Under the pieces are notes generated by a model that was given only the letters and a program-made list of their open reading frames with translations, did no database searches and was not told where the DNA came from. Below, piece by piece: positions 17,888 through 27,248 of a DNA stretch of 43,107 nt. The translations under genes were made by a program, and so were the position numbers. The DNA lies in contig UCJA01000027.1 of assembly GCA_900472675.1 (NCBI GenBank), positions 1-43,107 of the forward strand, in the 5' to 3' direction. The stretch comes from Hyphomicrobiales bacterium (GTDB lineage: Bacteria > Pseudomonadota > Alphaproteobacteria > Rhizobiales > Rhizobiaceae). Within the stretch, counting starts at the first letter, position 1; the number at the start of each line of letters is the position of its first letter.

Positions 17888-19402
17888 TTATGTCTCCAAA
17901 CTTGGTTCGGGATCGGCAAGGTTTATCGCGGGTATGGAAACGGCCAGCAACATTGCTCCCGACGTACAGAGTGCTATCGCGCCGAATACCCATCGGAATG
18001 CGTACAGAACCGCATCGACATGCGCGGCTTGCTGTGTCGTACCATTCACATTTTCTATTGTCGCCTGGACTGATGCGGCTGAACCTGGAGCATAGTGATT
18101 GATAGCAGCGAGCAAAATAGCTGAGGTCGCAGCCGTACCTATCACACCACCAACGGATCGTGAGAATGTCAGTGTAGCGGTGGTCACTCCCAGCCGACTT
18201 TTTCCACCGGCCCATTGTGCAAGCGTCTGCGCAGCGGGCATCGTCGTGCCAAGCCCAAGGCCGAAGAGGATGGACGATGCGGCAATCGCCACAGGGCCAT
18301 AGTTTAAGGTGGCGGCCAGCGAGGCGAAACCGAAACTGGCGACAGCAAGACCCCAGATGAGCGGGTTGCGCGGTCGTCCTGTAGTAGACATGTGGATACC
18401 GGCCCACGTTGAAACACTGGCCTGCGCCAGGGTGAGAGGGATAAGGAGCAGGCCCGACGTTGATGGACTGATCCCATAGGCAAGTTCGAGCAGAATCGGG
18501 ACCTGAACCAGTCCGGCAAACAAGGTCGCTGCGAACAGTAGCACGCAAAGCGCGGCACGCCATACGACCGGTTGCTCCAGCAGATCGGGAGAAAGCAAGG
18601 GCGTAGAAACATGCCGTTCCACATGCAGGACGAAAGCAAGACCCACGCAGCCAGCAAAAAGTAAAAGGATGACACGCGCGGATGCCCAGCCAAGGGCCGG
18701 GCCAAATCCTAACGCCAGCAGAAGTGCGACCGTAGAAGCAGCGAACAAGATCGTACCCGGGAAGTCGAAAGAAAACCGGCCCTCCGCCGGATCGGATTTC
18801 ACCCTCAGGGCAGCAACTGCTGCGACCAAACCAAAGGGAAGATTGATCCAGAAAATCCAGCGCCAGCCCACGTGTTCCGAGAGGAGACCTCCCAGCAGTG
18901 GCCCCAAGGTACTGCTGAGGGCAAAGATGGCTCCGAACCACCCCTGAAAGCGCCCGCGATCTCGGGGACTGACGGACTGGCCGATCAGCGCCTGCGATAA
19001 GGTCATGAGACCCCCGCCGCCGAGCCCCTGCAAAGCCCGGGCCGCTATGAGGGCGTCAAATTCTGTGGCGATCCCACAGGCAATCGAGCCGCAGATAAAT
19101 AGAAAAAGGGCGCCAAGCAGAGCTGTTTCGCGGCCGATGGAATCGCCAACGCGACCATAGATCGGTGCGGCAACCGTTGCCGCTAGAAGGTAAGCGGTGA
19201 TGACCCAGGCGATATTGCTGAAATTTCCCAATTGACCTGCGATCACTGGCAGAGCAGTAGCGACAATGGTCTGATCGAGGGAGCCTAGAAACATAGAGGG
19301 CGCGACAGCGACGAAAATGCCGATGAACTGCGTCGCTGTGATCTGCGCAGTCGAGCTCGCTGGTGACAAGACTGACTGCGATGGGACGTTGTCGATTGAC
19401 AT
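17888..19402 (-). CDS. MFS transporter of the DHA2 (EmrB-like, 14-helix) family
   Basis: 504 residues, about 14 hydrophobic segments. Family motifs: LDQTIVATALPVIAGQLG in helix 1, motif A in the first cytoplasmic loop (GRVGDSIGRETALL), RALQGLGGGGLMTLSQAL, and GPLLGGLLSEHVGWRWIFW. Proton-driven export of drugs or other toxic organic compounds across the inner membrane is the usual role. The ATG at 19402 is preceded by GAGG. There is no adjacent membrane-fusion gene, so it probably works alone. It lies 177 bp downstream of the isochorismatase-like gene, in the same direction. Confidence 0.93.
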   Translation of the reverse strand: MSIDNVPSQSVLSPASSTAQITATQFIGIFVAVAPSMFLGSLDQTIVATALPVIAGQLGNFSNIAWVITAYLLAATVAAPIYGRVGDSIGRETALLGALFLFICGSIACGIATEFDALIAARALQGLGGGGLMTLSQALIGQSVSPRDRGRFQGWFGAIFALSSTLGPLLGGLLSEHVGWRWIFWINLPFGLVAAVAALRVKSDPAEGRFSFDFPGTILFAASTVALLLALGFGPALGWASARVILLLFAGCVGLAFVLHVERHVSTPLLSPDLLEQPVVWRAALCVLLFAATLFAGLVQVPILLELAYGISPSTSGLLLIPLTLAQASVSTWAGIHMSTTGRPRNPLIWGLAVASFGFASLAATLNYGPVAIAASSILFGLGLGTTMPAAQTLAQWAGGKSRLGVTTATLTFSRSVGGVIGTAATSAILLAAINHYAPGSAASVQATIENVNGTTQQAAHVDAVLYAFRWVFGAIALCTSGAMLLAVSIPAINLADPEPSLET

Positions 19403-19579
19403 GGGAACCTCTTCGAAAGGCGCGGCAAGCGGCAGATTGCTGGCAACCGTCAGCGCGGTGACCTGAACGGGTCGATGTCACCATGCCGCCGAGGATTTGG
19501 TAGTGACGCTGTATTGGGGGCCGCAGGTCGGCAGGAAAACGAAAGATGGCGTTCCCGCTCATTCCCAACGGCCTCACCA

Positions 19580-20206
19580 TCATGTCGGTCTGATCATGTC
19601 TCGCGCATAGTCGAGACCAATACCGTAGCCGCCACCATGGTCCACGACGATGCTGCGGGCGACCTCGTAGGTTTCGTGCTGTGTCCAGTCGCGTTGCATT
19701 TCGAGCAGGAACTGGAGCCAGGAAGTCATGACAGCACCAGCCTGCTCCATCCGGCGCAATGCCGCGTCATGGCTAACCGGGGTCAGGCCGCCGCAAGCAT
19801 CGGCCACGACGAAGACCTTGTATTCCTCATCCAGGGCTGAAAGCACCGGAAAGCTGACGCAGGCTTCCGTGAGCAGCCCGGCAAACACCAGCGTCTTGCG
19901 TCCGGTAGCGGTGATCGCAGCCAGTGCGGTTTCATCTTCCCAAAGGTTCATATTGCGACGCTCGATGGGAACGATATCCGGCAGGACAGCTCGCAACGGC
20001 GGCATCAACGGCCCGCTGTAGACCTTCGATGCCGAGGTGCTGACCACGATAGGGATGCCGAAAGCTACAGCCGTGCGGGCAAGCGCTATCGCATTGCTTC
20101 GCAGGACCTGCCGGTCTGCCGAGCCAGTGGCAAATGCAAGGCCGGCCTGTTCATCGACAAGAACGATGGCGCAGTCCGAAGGAGCCAAGAGGGGAATAGA
20201 CGGCAT
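19580..20206 (-). CDS. Isochorismatase-like hydrolase (YcaC-type)
   Basis: 208 residues, cysteine-hydrolase fold. The catalytic Asp18 is in IVLVDEQAG and the nucleophile Cys116 in GLLTEACVSF. The segment where the family's third residue lies reads ERRNMNLWED. Related cytosolic enzymes hydrolyse amide, imide or vinyl-ether substrates; most YcaC-type members have no known substrate. The ATG at 20206 has GGAG 7 nt upstream. It is not next to a siderophore biosynthesis set, so a role in enterobactin-like synthesis is not indicated. Confidence 0.87.
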   Translation of the reverse strand: MPSIPLLAPSDCAIVLVDEQAGLAFATGSADRQVLRSNAIALARTAVAFGIPIVVSTSASKVYSGPLMPPLRAVLPDIVPIERRNMNLWEDETALAAITATGRKTLVFAGLLTEACVSFPVLSALDEEYKVFVVADACGGLTPVSHDAALRRMEQAGAVMTSWLQFLLEMQRDWTQHETYEVARSIVVDHGGGYGIGLDYARDMIRPT

Positions 20207-20340
20207 AGTATGTCTCCGATCATGATTTGTAATCGATCCACCATTGCAGGGATGGCAGAAACCCGTGACGAGGGGGCAAGTAGACGGCGTGAACCAATGT
20301 AGCCTTCGCCGAAGGTTTCTTGCATTGCTCAGGCTCTGGA

Positions 20341-20751
20341 TCAGGGGAGCGTCTCTTTGTTTCCAAAGCGGCTGACGGTGATCGTACCATCTGCTGCGGT
20401 CAGAATTTCAACCCGCCGTTCTCCTTGGGCGTCGATCAAGACCACGCCCGACCCGCCTGCATTGTTCAGGAAAATATAGCTTGACGCACCGCCTGGTCGG
20501 TCGAATTTGACATGCGCACCTTTGTCATCAATCTCAAGAGAGGCCGCCGGTGCGGTCGCATCCGTATTCTCGAGTTTGATTGCGGGGCGACCGGCATCAT
20601 CGAGAGACAAAGCAAGCCCTTGTTGACCGTCGCGACGCAGGAATGTGATCGCCGGTTTGCCAGACTTCCCTGACAACACGATCAATGGATGACCGCTATT
20701 GTCGACGATCTGAATCTCTTCCGTGATGATTTTCGGTGGCATGGCGTCCAT
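20341..20751 (-). CDS. Hypothetical repeat protein, likely beta-solenoid
   Basis: 136 residues, no signal peptide, no cysteine. Seen: a loosely repeating 20-25-residue unit of the form hxDxxGxPxIxL (IVDNSGHPLIVL, GKSGKPAITF, LDDAGRPAIKL, EIDDKGAHVKF, LIDAQGERRVEI), which suggests stacked beta turns. The start ATG at 20751 has GGAGAAA upstream. The function is unknown. It lies in the same direction as the isochorismatase-like gene (134 bp apart). Confidence 0.7.
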   Translation of the reverse strand: MDAMPPKIITEEIQIVDNSGHPLIVLSGKSGKPAITFLRRDGQQGLALSLDDAGRPAIKLENTDATAPAASLEIDDKGAHVKFDRPGGASSYIFLNNAGGSGVVLIDAQGERRVEILTAADGTITVSRFGNKETLP

Positions 20752-21007
20752 GGGATTTCTCCGATCGCATGATGTTAAAGTTTCCGATTGCCCGTACTGA
20801 TCGCGGCAAGGAGCACCCGCCGCTGCTTAACGACAGCAGCATCCTTTGGGCGTGGATGGACATCAGCTGAACCAACGGTAAGCTAGCGTCTTTGCTGGTA
20901 CAGCTCTTGGACAAACAAGCGGGGCTTAGACAATGCGCTTCCATTCGCGCGAGAACGGCGGCTTCGCCGTCTTCGGAGTCAATCAGGGAGTAAGGCAAGC
21001 GAACTAT

Positions 21008-21688
21008 TTAGTCGCCCTCTGGCGTCTCGACCTTTGCGATGAACGCCAGCGCCGAAGCAAACACGGGAACCGCAAAGCACCAGACCGGCGACAGCACGAA
21101 GGCGCCGGCCTCCAAGGCACATCCTGACGCAAAGGCGATGACACTGAAAATCATTCGCTTGAGCCGCACCTTGGCAGCGGTCACATCTTCGACAGGACGT
21201 CTAGATATTAGGTCGGCAAGATCGAGCAGGATTTTGGTGGTCGTTCCGGTCATTAATGTCGATGGTGGTGATTTGGTCAGATGGACACGGTGCAATGCGT
21301 TCTGGATCGCCATGGCTGCGATCATCGCCATTCCGATCGCGAGACTTGCACCGCTATTGGCGTTGCGAAACGGACCATAAAAAACCGCGAGAACCGCGAC
21401 AACCAGCAAGAGAACCAGCTTTACCAGCAGAAGCGGACGCAGTACCGCCAGCCCGTTACTCTTGAGCAAGGTGCTGCCCACCCTGGTGAGCAGAACAATC
21501 ACGCAGAACATCGGCAACGCGAGCAACTTCGCCAGAGTGCCTCCCGAACCCGTCGCGACCGTGGCGCCGAGCGTGACGAAGTTTCCCGTTACATGGGCCG
21601 TGAACAAGCCGCCGAGGGCCAGAAAGCTGAGTGTATAGACATATCCGCCATTGAAACTCAGCAGAATAGGGAGTGGCATAGATCTCAA
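21008..21688 (-). CDS. DUF1275 (YoaK-type) membrane protein
   Basis: 226 residues, about six hydrophobic segments. DUF1275 landmarks: LSFNGGYVYTLSFLALGGLFTA, HVTGNFV and STLMTGTTTKILLDLADL. The start is a TTG at 21688 preceded by AAAGGA with 6-nt spacing. The ATG at 21679 is the alternative but has no site. Family function is unknown; members are inner-membrane proteins. Family members usually have Asp in the GYVD position, which here is Tyr. It is followed in the same direction, 256 bp on, by the beta-solenoid gene. Confidence 0.85.
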   Translation of the reverse strand: MRSMPLPILLSFNGGYVYTLSFLALGGLFTAHVTGNFVTLGATVATGSGGTLAKLLALPMFCVIVLLTRVGSTLLKSNGLAVLRPLLLVKLVLLLVVAVLAVFYGPFRNANSGASLAIGMAMIAAMAIQNALHRVHLTKSPPSTLMTGTTTKILLDLADLISRRPVEDVTAAKVRLKRMIFSVIAFASGCALEAGAFVLSPVWCFAVPVFASALAFIAKVETPEGD

Positions 21689-21882
21689 GATTGGTCCTTT
21701 CGAGCCGGGCCATTGTTTGCGGACGTATTGTCAAAACAAGAAATGCCTGAAGCGCGAGCTATTGGTGCTTGCAAAAGTCCTGTTTTGGGCGGGTGCAAAG
21801 GGTCAAGTGCAAGCGACAATAATGGCGCGGCTCCCTGCCAATTGTCGTTTCGTCCTTTTTTGGACATTGTTAGGGTCGCGTC

Positions 21883-23289
21883 TCACCAGGAAAACTTCAG
21901 TTCGGCTCCGAGATAATTGCCATTTCGCCCCCCTGCTCGGCGGATCGTTTCGCCGGCGTCGAAATGAACCGCTTCTATCGCACCTGTGAGGTTGGGATTG
22001 AACGTGTAATCGACACGAAGCTGCGCATAGGCACCTGACCAGCGCCCGCCCTGGCCGGCAGTGCCCGCCACCGGCAGGTTTGGCTGGACATAAATCGCGT
22101 CCTCTGTCGTTTGCCGCCACTGCAGCCCTAGCGCGGTCGTGATCGTTAAATTCTCAGCTGGCTTCACAGAGATGGAAGGCTTTAAATGGATCAGGTTTGC
22201 GTAACTTGTGTAGCCCGCGAGCGAGAAATAGTAGCCATTCGGAAAGAGCGGGTTGAATGTCCCGATGCTGCCATCGCCCGAATGTCGGTCACCCGATCCC
22301 GCATCGACCTGAAGACCGATACGCGGCGTCCACGCCAGATCTTCAAATGTGTAGCCGGCACGTGCGCCCAACGCCCATGCACGAATCTCCTTGTCCCCGA
22401 CCGAACCGAATTGGCTCATGCCCTCGAGGTCCCAGTCAAAACCGCCGGATTTCCCCGTAAACCTGAGGTCGAGGACATAGCGTTGTTCATGGCCAGCGCC
22501 GTCAAGATAGTCCGAGGATGCTCTCTCAAACAGCGCCCAGTATGTAGACAATTCGATGCCAGCCGAAAGTTGTCGTTCCAAACGAAGCATGTCGAACTGG
22601 AAGTCGCTGCTTGATGTATCGTCGAAAGGCCTGTTGTCTCGGTAGAGGACCGGCTGGCTGAGGAAACCAAGTATACGCCACGGTCCAGTTTCCCAATCCG
22701 CCCATACCGCGTCAAAGGATTGCCTGACGTTCGGCCCGTCCCTCGATGACACGAAGCGTTGGAGATCGAACGAAAAATCCTGACGCCCAACCCTTGCTTT
22801 AAGGGTTCCTGCATCGAATTCGTGGCTGTAGGCGAGGAAGGCCAAACGTAAATCAGCCTCGTTTGCATCCACCGGACCCACAGGGTGCTTTCCGAATGCG
22901 CGGTCATCCTCGAACTGCGTAAAAATCTGCCAGTCTTCGAACAGACGAAGATCGACATGGATTTGCGCCCTCTGGATGACATAGCTGTCGCCCTTGGAGC
23001 CACCAATGCCAAATCCAGGGGCATGGTTGGTCTCGAAACGATCCCGCAGCGTTGCTCCAAACGACACATAGCTCTCTGGAGAGGTGGCAAACAGCGGGAT
23101 ATATTTCAAACCGTCGAGCGGCTGCGTCTTCAATGCCGGATCGGACAAGACGGACCAGTCCTCCTGCCAGCGGTTGGACTGGATCGCCGGGCGTTTGGGA
23201 TCGCCAGTCGGCCCGCCCTCAGCATGAGCTTGGGGAGAAGCGGCCACGAAAGCGGCCGCAACGGTGGATATGAAAAGTCGACAACCCAT
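21883..23289 (-). CDS. Alginate-export-type outer-membrane porin
   Basis: 468 residues with a signal peptide (residues 1-23, cleavage near PQAHA-EGG). The mature protein has the alternating pattern and motifs of the alginate-export domain family: SYVSFGATLRDRFETNHA, AQIHVDLRLFEDWQIFTQFED, LKARVGRQDF, and a C-terminal barrel strand ending in Phe-Ser-Trp. It is predicted to form an 18-stranded barrel in the outer membrane. Members outside Pseudomonas are often general or anionic-compound porins and not alginate exporters, and no alginate genes are nearby. It is 44 bp downstream of the VOC gene. Confidence 0.87.
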   Translation of the reverse strand: MGCRLFISTVAAAFVAASPQAHAEGGPTGDPKRPAIQSNRWQEDWSVLSDPALKTQPLDGLKYIPLFATSPESYVSFGATLRDRFETNHAPGFGIGGSKGDSYVIQRAQIHVDLRLFEDWQIFTQFEDDRAFGKHPVGPVDANEADLRLAFLAYSHEFDAGTLKARVGRQDFSFDLQRFVSSRDGPNVRQSFDAVWADWETGPWRILGFLSQPVLYRDNRPFDDTSSSDFQFDMLRLERQLSAGIELSTYWALFERASSDYLDGAGHEQRYVLDLRFTGKSGGFDWDLEGMSQFGSVGDKEIRAWALGARAGYTFEDLAWTPRIGLQVDAGSGDRHSGDGSIGTFNPLFPNGYYFSLAGYTSYANLIHLKPSISVKPAENLTITTALGLQWRQTTEDAIYVQPNLPVAGTAGQGGRWSGAYAQLRVDYTFNPNLTGAIEAVHFDAGETIRRAGGRNGNYLGAELKFSW

Positions 23290-23333
23290 GGAGAAACTAC
23301 CCTTCGTGGCGTTGAATGGATATCCAACACTCG

Positions 23334-24239
23334 TCAGTTAGGAAGCGAGGCGTGGATCTCGGCGACATATCCGCCCGGGAACTCAACCATTGCAGCCTGC
23401 CGTCCACTGGCCTCATAGGGCTCGATCAGCAGACGGGCACCATTTTCCTTCGCCTTGGCGAGTGTGGCGTTGAGGTCCGGGACGGCATAGCCCGTCGTGT
23501 CATACCCATAAGGGTATGGAAGGTGTCCGTCGGTGACGAGCACGGTCATCTCACCGTAAACCGACGTGATGCGAATACGGCGATAGGTGTCATCGGGCCT
23601 GCCGATTTCGATACCGGGAGCTTTGCGGTCGTCGGATACCACCTTGCCTTTCGAAAAGCGGGTAAAGGCCGTAAGGAACGAGGAAGCAGCGTCTGGCGAA
23701 AGATAAATCCGGTTCTCGGGTACAGCCGATAACGCAGAATAGTTTGGCTTCGTGGTATGCCAGTAGAGCTGCATGTTCACGCCACCCGGCCATTGAATGA
23801 CGACATCGCGACCAATCGGATCGGGGAACGTTTCGACGAGAACGATGGCGCCTGCTGCGCGAGCCGCCTTCACTGCGGCATCCATATCCGTCACAAGATA
23901 GCCAGTGCGTTCGAGGCCGAAGGGATAGGGAACGGGCGTCTTGAAGCCAAACAGTGACACCGTGCCAGCGGGAGTCTGGAGCAGCTGAGATGATGTGCTG
24001 CTAGGCGTTGGCGTTACGGTGACCACCACCTGCTTTGTGCTGGTCCCGCCAAATGTCGCAAGGAAACTTTTGGCGAAATCGTCGACAGCGGCCGGGTCCA
24101 CGTAGACATGTGTCGTGTCGTATTGCGGTGCCACGCCGACCTGTGGATGCTTGTCGCGTGCAGACGCAACGCCAGGCATGATGGGCAAAAGCGCGAGCGC
24201 TGCAACGATGCTGACTGTTCTTAGAAAGTGAAATGTCAT
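23334..24239 (-). CDS. Secreted double-VOC (glyoxalase-like) protein
   Basis: 301 residues. An N-terminal signal peptide (hydrophobic VSIVAALALLPIMPGVASA) predicts a periplasmic location. Two VOC modules follow: ~40-160 (THVYVDPAAVDDFAKSFLATFGG, then GYLVTDMDAAVKAARAAGA and WPGGVNMQLYWH) and ~175-300 (NRIYLSPDAASSFLTAFTRF, then TTGYAVPDLNATLAKAKENGA and FPGGYVAEIHASLP). VOC pairs form a metal-binding barrel; a periplasmic one is unusual. Substrate unknown. It is 11 bp downstream of the DoxX gene and 44 bp upstream of the porin gene, so an operon is likely. Confidence 0.85.
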   Translation of the reverse strand: MTFHFLRTVSIVAALALLPIMPGVASARDKHPQVGVAPQYDTTHVYVDPAAVDDFAKSFLATFGGTSTKQVVVTVTPTPSSTSSQLLQTPAGTVSLFGFKTPVPYPFGLERTGYLVTDMDAAVKAARAAGAIVLVETFPDPIGRDVVIQWPGGVNMQLYWHTTKPNYSALSAVPENRIYLSPDAASSFLTAFTRFSKGKVVSDDRKAPGIEIGRPDDTYRRIRITSVYGEMTVLVTDGHLPYPYGYDTTGYAVPDLNATLAKAKENGARLLIEPYEASGRQAAMVEFPGGYVAEIHASLPN

Positions 24240-24250
24240 GGTCAGAGTCC

Positions 24251-24688
24251 TTATTTGTCATGATGGGAAAGAAGATTTCCGGAGGCCACCAATACGAACG
24301 CGCAGGCAAGACCGACGTGCTCGAACAATCCGTTCATCGCCATGGACCGTGTCATGCCGGGCAGCATTTCCCACAAGCGCAAGGCAAGAAGGGTTGCGAG
24401 TATGGTGAATCCGGACAGGGCAAGCGCTGCCATCCAGCGATAAAGCCCGGTCACCACCAACGCAGACATCGACAATTCGAAGACGATGACGACGATGGCA
24501 AACAGCGGTGCAGACGGCAGACCGAAATGGTTCATTTCATCGAGCGCGCTCTGAAAATCAAAAATCTTGACCAGCGGGCCCTGAATAGGCCGAGCACAGA
24601 CCGCCCGGGTTTCGAGGGACGGTGAAGAATGGCCGGCCTTAAGCCGACCCAGAGCTGTTTGATGGTTTGATCTTGCCGCTGTCCGCAT
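24251..24688 (-). CDS. DoxX-family membrane protein, N-terminus atypical
   Basis: Up to 145 residues. From LVKIFDFQSALDEMNHFGLP onward it is a clear DoxX protein with three membrane segments (LFAIVVIVFELSMSALVV, YRWMAALALSGFTILATLL, GLFEHVGLACAFVLVASG). The first ~40 residues (MRTAARSNHQTALGRL...) are polar, where relatives have the first membrane helix. The start ATG at 24688 lies inside the xapX gene, an overlap of 50 bp. So a deletion or fusion may have removed helix 1. Function is uncertain. Confidence 0.72.
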   Translation of the reverse strand: MRTAARSNHQTALGRLKAGHSSPSLETRAVCARPIQGPLVKIFDFQSALDEMNHFGLPSAPLFAIVVIVFELSMSALVVTGLYRWMAALALSGFTILATLLALRLWEMLPGMTRSMAMNGLFEHVGLACAFVLVASGNLLSHHDK

Positions 24689-24935
24689 TTTGTACGCGGC
24701 TGGAACCGCCCGGCAGGTGTCCGAACATGTGCGGCTTGATCTGGTTCAGCCAGCTGACAGCAGCAGGTTCCTTGGCCAGAATTGTTTTGGCGAACGGTAT
24801 CACCTGCTCCCCGACGAGAATGCCCAGAAGGCCGACGAGCGCCACGACGGGAGGTGCTGGCGAGCGCACATTGATCAGGCTGTAGATAACGCCCACCAGC
24901 AGTCCTGCAGCAAGTGAAAGCACGTACATCTTCAT
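24639..24935 (-). CDS. XapX-domain small membrane protein
   Basis: 98 residues. The XapX domain (~55 residues) has two membrane helices: MKMYVLSLAAGLLVGVIYSL, then NVRSPAPPVVALVGLLGILVGEQ with the family's RSPAPP and GLLGILxGEQ motifs. The rest is a soluble tail rich in Ser/Lys. The C-terminus overlaps the next gene by 50 bp, and the tail past GGSS may have been acquired when the junction formed. First gene of the minus-strand unit XapX-DoxX-VOC-porin and divergent from poxB. Confidence 0.82.
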   Translation of the reverse strand: MKMYVLSLAAGLLVGVIYSLINVRSPAPPVVALVGLLGILVGEQVIPFAKTILAKEPAAVSWLNQIKPHMFGHLPGGSSRVQNADSGKIKPSNSSGSA

Positions 24936-25419
24936 GGAGAAGAATCCTCTTTAAGGGTTTAGGGCATTCAGTAGTATCGGGCCGAAGGTCGAAGTGGCGG
25001 ACTGCATCAGGAAATCCTGTCAAAGTCGCATCGCTATTGGCGTGTAAGGATTATGGAAAGCATGACGCCCTGCGTATTGTCACCAAATCTGCCTTTTGGA
25101 CAATTCGCTGCAACAACCACAAGGAAGGTATGTCAGGAGCGGAAAAACGGAATTTCACGTCTCAAGGCAAAGCCCAGCTCTTCTTTATAAGATAGGCATG
25201 GATCTGGAAGCGCATGCGCGACTGTCAGTCTACGTCGACATGATCCACTTTGCCATTCAACCGGCACCCACATCGATGACTGGCCCAAACAGCACCAGGC
25301 GATGCCTTCTGAACATGTCACATCCATATGCAATCGGTTTTAACAATATTTTCGAGGAAGCCCCGGTCAAGATCGAACCATCAAACCACCATCATATCGC
25401 CAAGCCATGGAGCATAACG
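24936..25419. other. Divergent intergenic region between xapX and poxB
   Basis: 484 bp. The poxB frame is open through it up to 25096 but the added peptide has no homology, and the ribosome-binding site is at the ATG at 25420. It should hold promoters in both directions. I could not pick out a convincing -35/-10 pair. Confidence 0.4.
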
Positions 25420-27156
25420 ATGACACAGACCGTTGCGGAGCAGTTTGCCGCTACTTTGGCCGCCGCTGGGGTAAAGCGAATTTTCGGTGTGGTCGGAGAC
25501 AGTCTCAACGGCATCACCGATGCGGTCAGGCGGCAGGACAAGATCGAGTGGATCCATGTGCGCCATGAAGAGGCAGGCGCATTTGCGGCAGCCGCCGAAG
25601 CGCACCTCACCGGTTCGCTCGCGGTCTGTGCCGGGAGCTGCGGCCCGGGCAACCTTCACTTGATAAACGGGCTTTTCGACGCCCATCGGTCCCGCGTTCC
25701 CGTTCTTGCGATCGCCGCACAGATCCCCTCATCGGAGATTGGCTCGGGCTATTTCCAGGAAACCCATCCGCAAGACTTGTTTCGGGAATGCAGTCACTAT
25801 TGTGAACTGCTCAGCGACCCCGACCAGATGCCGCGTACGCTGGAAATTGCGATACGCGAGGCCGTCGGGCAGCGCGGTGTCTCCGTCGTCGTCATTCCGG
25901 GTGATATTGCGCTCAAACCAGCGAAGAACTCGTATGTCCCCAAACCGCAGACGCTGCTGCCAAAAGCGCCGGTGGCAGTTCCACCGCAGGAAGACATCGA
26001 CGCTTTGGCCAACCTGTTGAACGGCCAAGGGCGCGTCACCCTCTTTTGTGGCTCGGGATGCGCCGACGCACACGATCAGGTCATCGCGCTGGCCGAAAAG
26101 CTGAAGGCACCTGTGGTGCACGCACTTAAGGGCAAGGAGTTTGTCGAATATGACAATCCCTACGACGTTGGCATGACCGGTCTGATCGGCTTTTCCTCGG
26201 GCTACTATGCCATGAAGGATTGTGACATCCTACTGATGCTTGGGACAGACTTTCCCTACAGGCAGTTCTACCCAACCGGCTCTGGCGTGCAGATCGCGCA
26301 AATCGACATTCGCCCGGGCCAGATCGGACGGCGAGCCGCTGTCGATCTGGGGCTTGTGGGCGACGTGAAGGCAACCCTGGACGCGCTGTTGCCCGCCATC
26401 AAGGTTCGTACCAATGAAACACATCTGCAACAGGCAAGGACGCATTATCAGAAGGCCCGAAAAGACCTCGATGCGCTGGCGTCGGGTCACCATAAGGGCG
26501 GGATCATTCATCCCCAACAGGTCGCAAAGGCTTTGAGCGACGCCGCATCCGACGACGCGGTCTTTACCTGCGATGTAGGCCTTCCGACCGTCTGGGCCGC
26601 ACGCTATCTGGCGCTCAATGGCAAACGCCGGCTGGTCGGATCCTTCTGGCACGGCTCGATGGCGAATGCGATGCCGCAGGCGATCGGCGCTCAGGTGACG
26701 TTCCCGCAGCGGCAGGTCATTTCCATGTCGGGCGACGGCGGATTTGCCATGCTTATGGGCGACTTCCTTACGCTCGCCCAGATGAATCTTCCGGTGAAGG
26801 TCGTCGTCTTCAATAATTCCGCCCTGGGATTCATTGAAGTCGAGCAAAAGTCAGTCGGCTTCCTTCCGAACGGGACGGAGTTGAAGAACCCGAACTTCGC
26901 GGCGATGGCCGAAGCCGTCGGGATAAAAGGTGTCCGCCTGGAGCATCCGGAGGATGTCGAGAGTGGTATCCGCGAAGCGCTTGCGCACGACGGTCCTGTT
27001 TTGATCGACGCGGTCGTCGCTCGTACCGAATTGCCGGTCCCGCCCTCTATCAACGTGGAGATGGCAAAAGGCTTTACGCTCTACATGGTGAAGGCCGTCT
27101 TCAGCGGCAGGGGCGATGAACTGATCGACCTCGCCAAAACCAATCTCTGGCACTAG
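25420..27156 (+). CDS. poxB: Pyruvate dehydrogenase (quinone) / pyruvate oxidase PoxB
   Basis: 578 residues from the ATG at 25420 with GGAG 7 nt upstream (E. coli PoxB has 572). ThDP-dependent: catalytic Glu50 in HVRHEE, ThDP/Mg motif GDGG at 438-441 through FNNSALGF. A C-terminal membrane-binding tail is conserved (AKGFTLYMVKAVFSGRGDELIDLAKTN). The enzyme decarboxylates pyruvate to acetate and CO2 and passes electrons through FAD to ubiquinone at the inner face of the cytoplasmic membrane. It is divergent from the XapX/DoxX/VOC/porin unit. In other bacteria poxB is a stationary-phase gene; control here is unknown. Confidence 0.95.
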   Translation: MTQTVAEQFAATLAAAGVKRIFGVVGDSLNGITDAVRRQDKIEWIHVRHEEAGAFAAAAEAHLTGSLAVCAGSCGPGNLHLINGLFDAHRSRVPVLAIAAQIPSSEIGSGYFQETHPQDLFRECSHYCELLSDPDQMPRTLEIAIREAVGQRGVSVVVIPGDIALKPAKNSYVPKPQTLLPKAPVAVPPQEDIDALANLLNGQGRVTLFCGSGCADAHDQVIALAEKLKAPVVHALKGKEFVEYDNPYDVGMTGLIGFSSGYYAMKDCDILLMLGTDFPYRQFYPTGSGVQIAQIDIRPGQIGRRAAVDLGLVGDVKATLDALLPAIKVRTNETHLQQARTHYQKARKDLDALASGHHKGGIIHPQQVAKALSDAASDDAVFTCDVGLPTVWAARYLALNGKRRLVGSFWHGSMANAMPQAIGAQVTFPQRQVISMSGDGGFAMLMGDFLTLAQMNLPVKVVVFNNSALGFIEVEQKSVGFLPNGTELKNPNFAAMAEAVGIKGVRLEHPEDVESGIREALAHDGPVLIDAVVARTELPVPPSINVEMAKGFTLYMVKAVFSGRGDELIDLAKTNLWH

Positions 27157-27248
27157 GAGTGCATGTAAACCTTCGAGCGCTTGCCGTACCTCGTCTTGGA
27201 GGGATTTGAACCAGCGAGCCCTTCCACGACTTATCAAATTTTAATAAG

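Noticed and set aside
25096..25419. Upstream extension of the poxB frame by 108 codons
   Set aside because: No homology; the ribosome-binding site and conserved PoxB N-terminus are at 25420.
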